A DNA stretch of 5,633 nt from Thermoplasmata archaeon (GTDB lineage: Archaea; Thermoplasmatota; Thermoplasmata; Lutacidiplasmatales; UBA184). The translations under genes and the position numbers were made by a program. Of the stretch, positions 4,816-5,633 are shown one piece after another (the stretch's first letter is position 1; each line of letters starts with the position of its first letter). The notes beneath the pieces were generated by a model. The model saw only the letters and a list, made by a program, of their open reading frames with translations. It was not told where the DNA came from and searched no databases. The stretch is from assembly GCA_030046135.1 (NCBI GenBank), contig JASIEC010000021.1, positions 1 to 5,633 of the forward strand. The letters run 5' to 3'.

Positions 4816-4824
4816 GGCTAAAGG
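4816..4824 (-). promoter_or_regulatory. TATA-like element of the 54-aa gene
   Basis: The minus strand reads CCTTTAGCC, close in sequence to the elements at 3027 and 3528. It is centred about 49 nt from the ATG at 4771, so transcription would begin about 23 nt before the start codon, leaving room for the Shine-Dalgarno site. Confidence 0.5.
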
Positions 4825-4898
4825 TGCGTCGACAGCCCCGGGACGAGTCGTCGGGCCCCCCGGACCGGCGTCTCGCGAGCCGCCCACCCCGGAGGCCA

Positions 4899-4906
4899 CG
4901 TAAAGA
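4899..4906 (+). promoter_or_regulatory. TATA-like element of the triple zinc-ribbon gene
   Basis: CGTAAAGA is the A/T-rich patch nearest the ATG at 4939, centred about 36 nt upstream, which would give a leader of about 10 nt containing the weak Shine-Dalgarno-like GAGGG (4930-4934). The spacing is less typical than for the leaderless genes. Confidence 0.4.
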
Positions 4907-4938
4907 GCTCCCGCCGGTCCCCCTCTCCCGAGGGACCC

Positions 4939-5633
4939 ATGGACGCCTCGTGCCCGGAGTGCGGCGGTTCGGCGGAGCTCGCCGCCCGGACCTCGAGGGT
5001 TTTCACCGGGAGCTGCGCGGGCTGCGGTCACACGTTCCTCGTGGTCCAGGAAGCCCCGTCCGAAGGTCTAGGGTCTCCCGCCGAGGACGGCGGGGTGAGC
5101 ACCGGCCAAGCCCGGACCGGGGTCGCGGGTCCGACCGCTGAATCCTTGGGCGACGGGCCCAGCTGCGGAAAGTGCGGCGCGGCGCTGAGTCTCCGGGCCT
5201 CGTCCGCCGATTCGATCCAAGGAAGCTGCGTCTCCTGCGGTGCGACGTTCTCCTACGAGCTCGCGAGGCCGTCCTTCCCCCCGCGAGCGGGCGGAGGACG
5301 GCGCGACCACGGCCGCCCCGGAGACGGACCGGGGTTCGGGTCCTCCCGGGCCCGACCGTGCCGTGAGTGCGGGGCGCCCCTTCGATTCTCGACGGGCCCG
5401 GACGGAACCGTCACGGGCGAGTGCACGTCCTGCGGGAACCGCTTCACGCTTCCCCAGCGCCGGGAGTACGACCGCGGACGAGGGTCCCGGGATCGACGTT
5501 CGGGGTCCGGCGGCGGGTTCGCCCCGAGGGAGGGCGGGCCGCGAGGCTGGCAGCGACGGAGGGAGGGGGGCGGCCGCCCGAACTTCCGCGGGGCCGCGGG
5601 CGGATACCGCCGGCCGCGACCGCGGGACGACGA
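4939..5633 (+). CDS. Triple zinc-ribbon protein with an Arg/Gly-rich tail, 3' end outside the window
   Basis: From the ATG at 4939, the only ATG, GTG or TTG after the in-frame TAA at 4819-4821, the frame stays open to the right edge (231 residues, incomplete). It holds three zinc ribbons of identical spacing, C-X2-C-X17-C-X2-C: C5/C8/C26/C29, C76/C79/C97/C100 and C141/C144/C162/C165. Each closes with G-x-x-F (GHTF, GATF, GNRF), showing internal duplication. The linkers (30-75 and 101-140) are polar, Gly/Pro/Ser-rich and probably disordered. From about 174 the chain becomes Arg/Gly-rich with aromatic residues (DRGRGSRDRRSG, GGPRGWQRRREGGG, NFRGAAGGYRR), like RGG-type RNA-binding tails. The likely role is nucleic-acid binding or assembly in the cytoplasm (inference); I do not recognise a named family. 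Its neighbours are the divergent 54-aa Cys/His gene and, further left, the OB-fold gene. Confidence 0.85.
   Translation, partial: MDASCPECGGSAELAARTSRVFTGSCAGCGHTFLVVQEAPSEGLGSPAEDGGVSTGQARTGVAGPTAESLGDGPSCGKCGAALSLRASSADSIQGSCVSCGATFSYELARPSFPPRAGGGRRDHGRPGDGPGFGSSRARPCRECGAPLRFSTGPDGTVTGECTSCGNRFTLPQRREYDRGRGSRDRRSGSGGGFAPREGGPRGWQRRREGGGRPNFRGAAGGYRRPRPRDD

Noticed and set aside
4397..4903. Plus-strand open frame across the end of the OB-fold gene and the 54-aa gene.
   Set aside because: No domain; it overlaps two better-supported genes and runs through the GC inverted repeat.
4824..5141. Plus-strand open frame overlapping the start of the triple zinc-ribbon gene.
   Set aside because: Arg/Pro-rich with no domain, while the overlapping frame from 4939 holds the regularly spaced Cys pairs.
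5530..5573. G-runs (GAGGGAGGGCGGG and GGAGGGAGGGGGGCGG) that might form a G-quadruplex.
   Set aside because: Neither block clearly gives four separate GGG runs within short loops, and the runs are explained by Gly and Arg codons of the R/G-rich tail.
1..5633. CRISPR array, tRNA, rRNA, insertion sequence or integrase.
   Set aside because: No regularly spaced direct repeats, no tRNA-like cloverleaf with a T-loop GTTC motif, no rRNA stretch and no transposase or integrase motifs were seen.

Overview
The window reads as a piece of a high-GC archaeal genome, most likely from a high-GC lineage of Thermoplasmatota; the lineage is an inference and there is no rRNA or other marker gene to fix it. The archaeal signs are TATA-like A/T patches of 6-9 bp standing alone in very GC-rich DNA about 26-28 nt upstream of start codons (leaderless-type promoters), several GTG starts, an RPA/SOSS-B-type single OB-fold protein, and short zinc-ribbon proteins, one of them fused to a membrane anchor with a probable surface domain. 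Third codon positions are almost all G or C, which opens many long spurious frames. Ten genes are supported, including two (a 54-aa zinc protein and a multi-zinc-ribbon gene running off the right edge) that are easy to miss.

Layout. 1-303 (+): 3' part of a SemiSWEET-type sugar transporter. 304-471: 168 bp with no gene, RNA or clear promoter that I can recognise. 472-867 (+): uncharacterised 131-aa protein. 878-1864 (-): aldo/keto reductase, tail to tail with the previous gene. 1971-2513 (+): single-pass membrane protein resembling DUF4760. 2556-3005 (-) and 3057-3446 (+): two single-module VOC (glyoxalase/bleomycin-resistance fold) proteins, divergent from a 51-bp gap that holds one TATA-like element at the right distance from both starts. 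3559-4140 (+): zinc ribbon, membrane segment and probable extracytoplasmic beta domain. 4239-4526 (+): OB-fold single-stranded nucleic-acid-binding protein. 4607-4771 (-): 54-aa Cys/His-rich microprotein. 4939 to the right edge (+): three evenly built zinc ribbons followed by an Arg/Gly-rich tail.

Genes appear to be transcribed singly: most have their own promoter-like element, and convergent or 3' ends carry GC-rich inverted repeats (2520-2543, 3445-3461, 4526-4583). No metabolic pathway links the left half (sugar transport, aldo/keto reduction, VOC proteins). The right third is richer in nucleic-acid-type proteins: an OB fold, a small Cys/His protein and a triple zinc ribbon with an R/G tail. 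That grouping is suggestive only, since the three are not in one operon. The points most worth a second look are the triple zinc-ribbon/RG protein, the 28-bp perfect palindrome inside the aldo/keto reductase gene, the shared promoter of the two VOC genes, and the 54-aa zinc protein. No CRISPR array, tRNA, rRNA, insertion sequence or integrase was seen.
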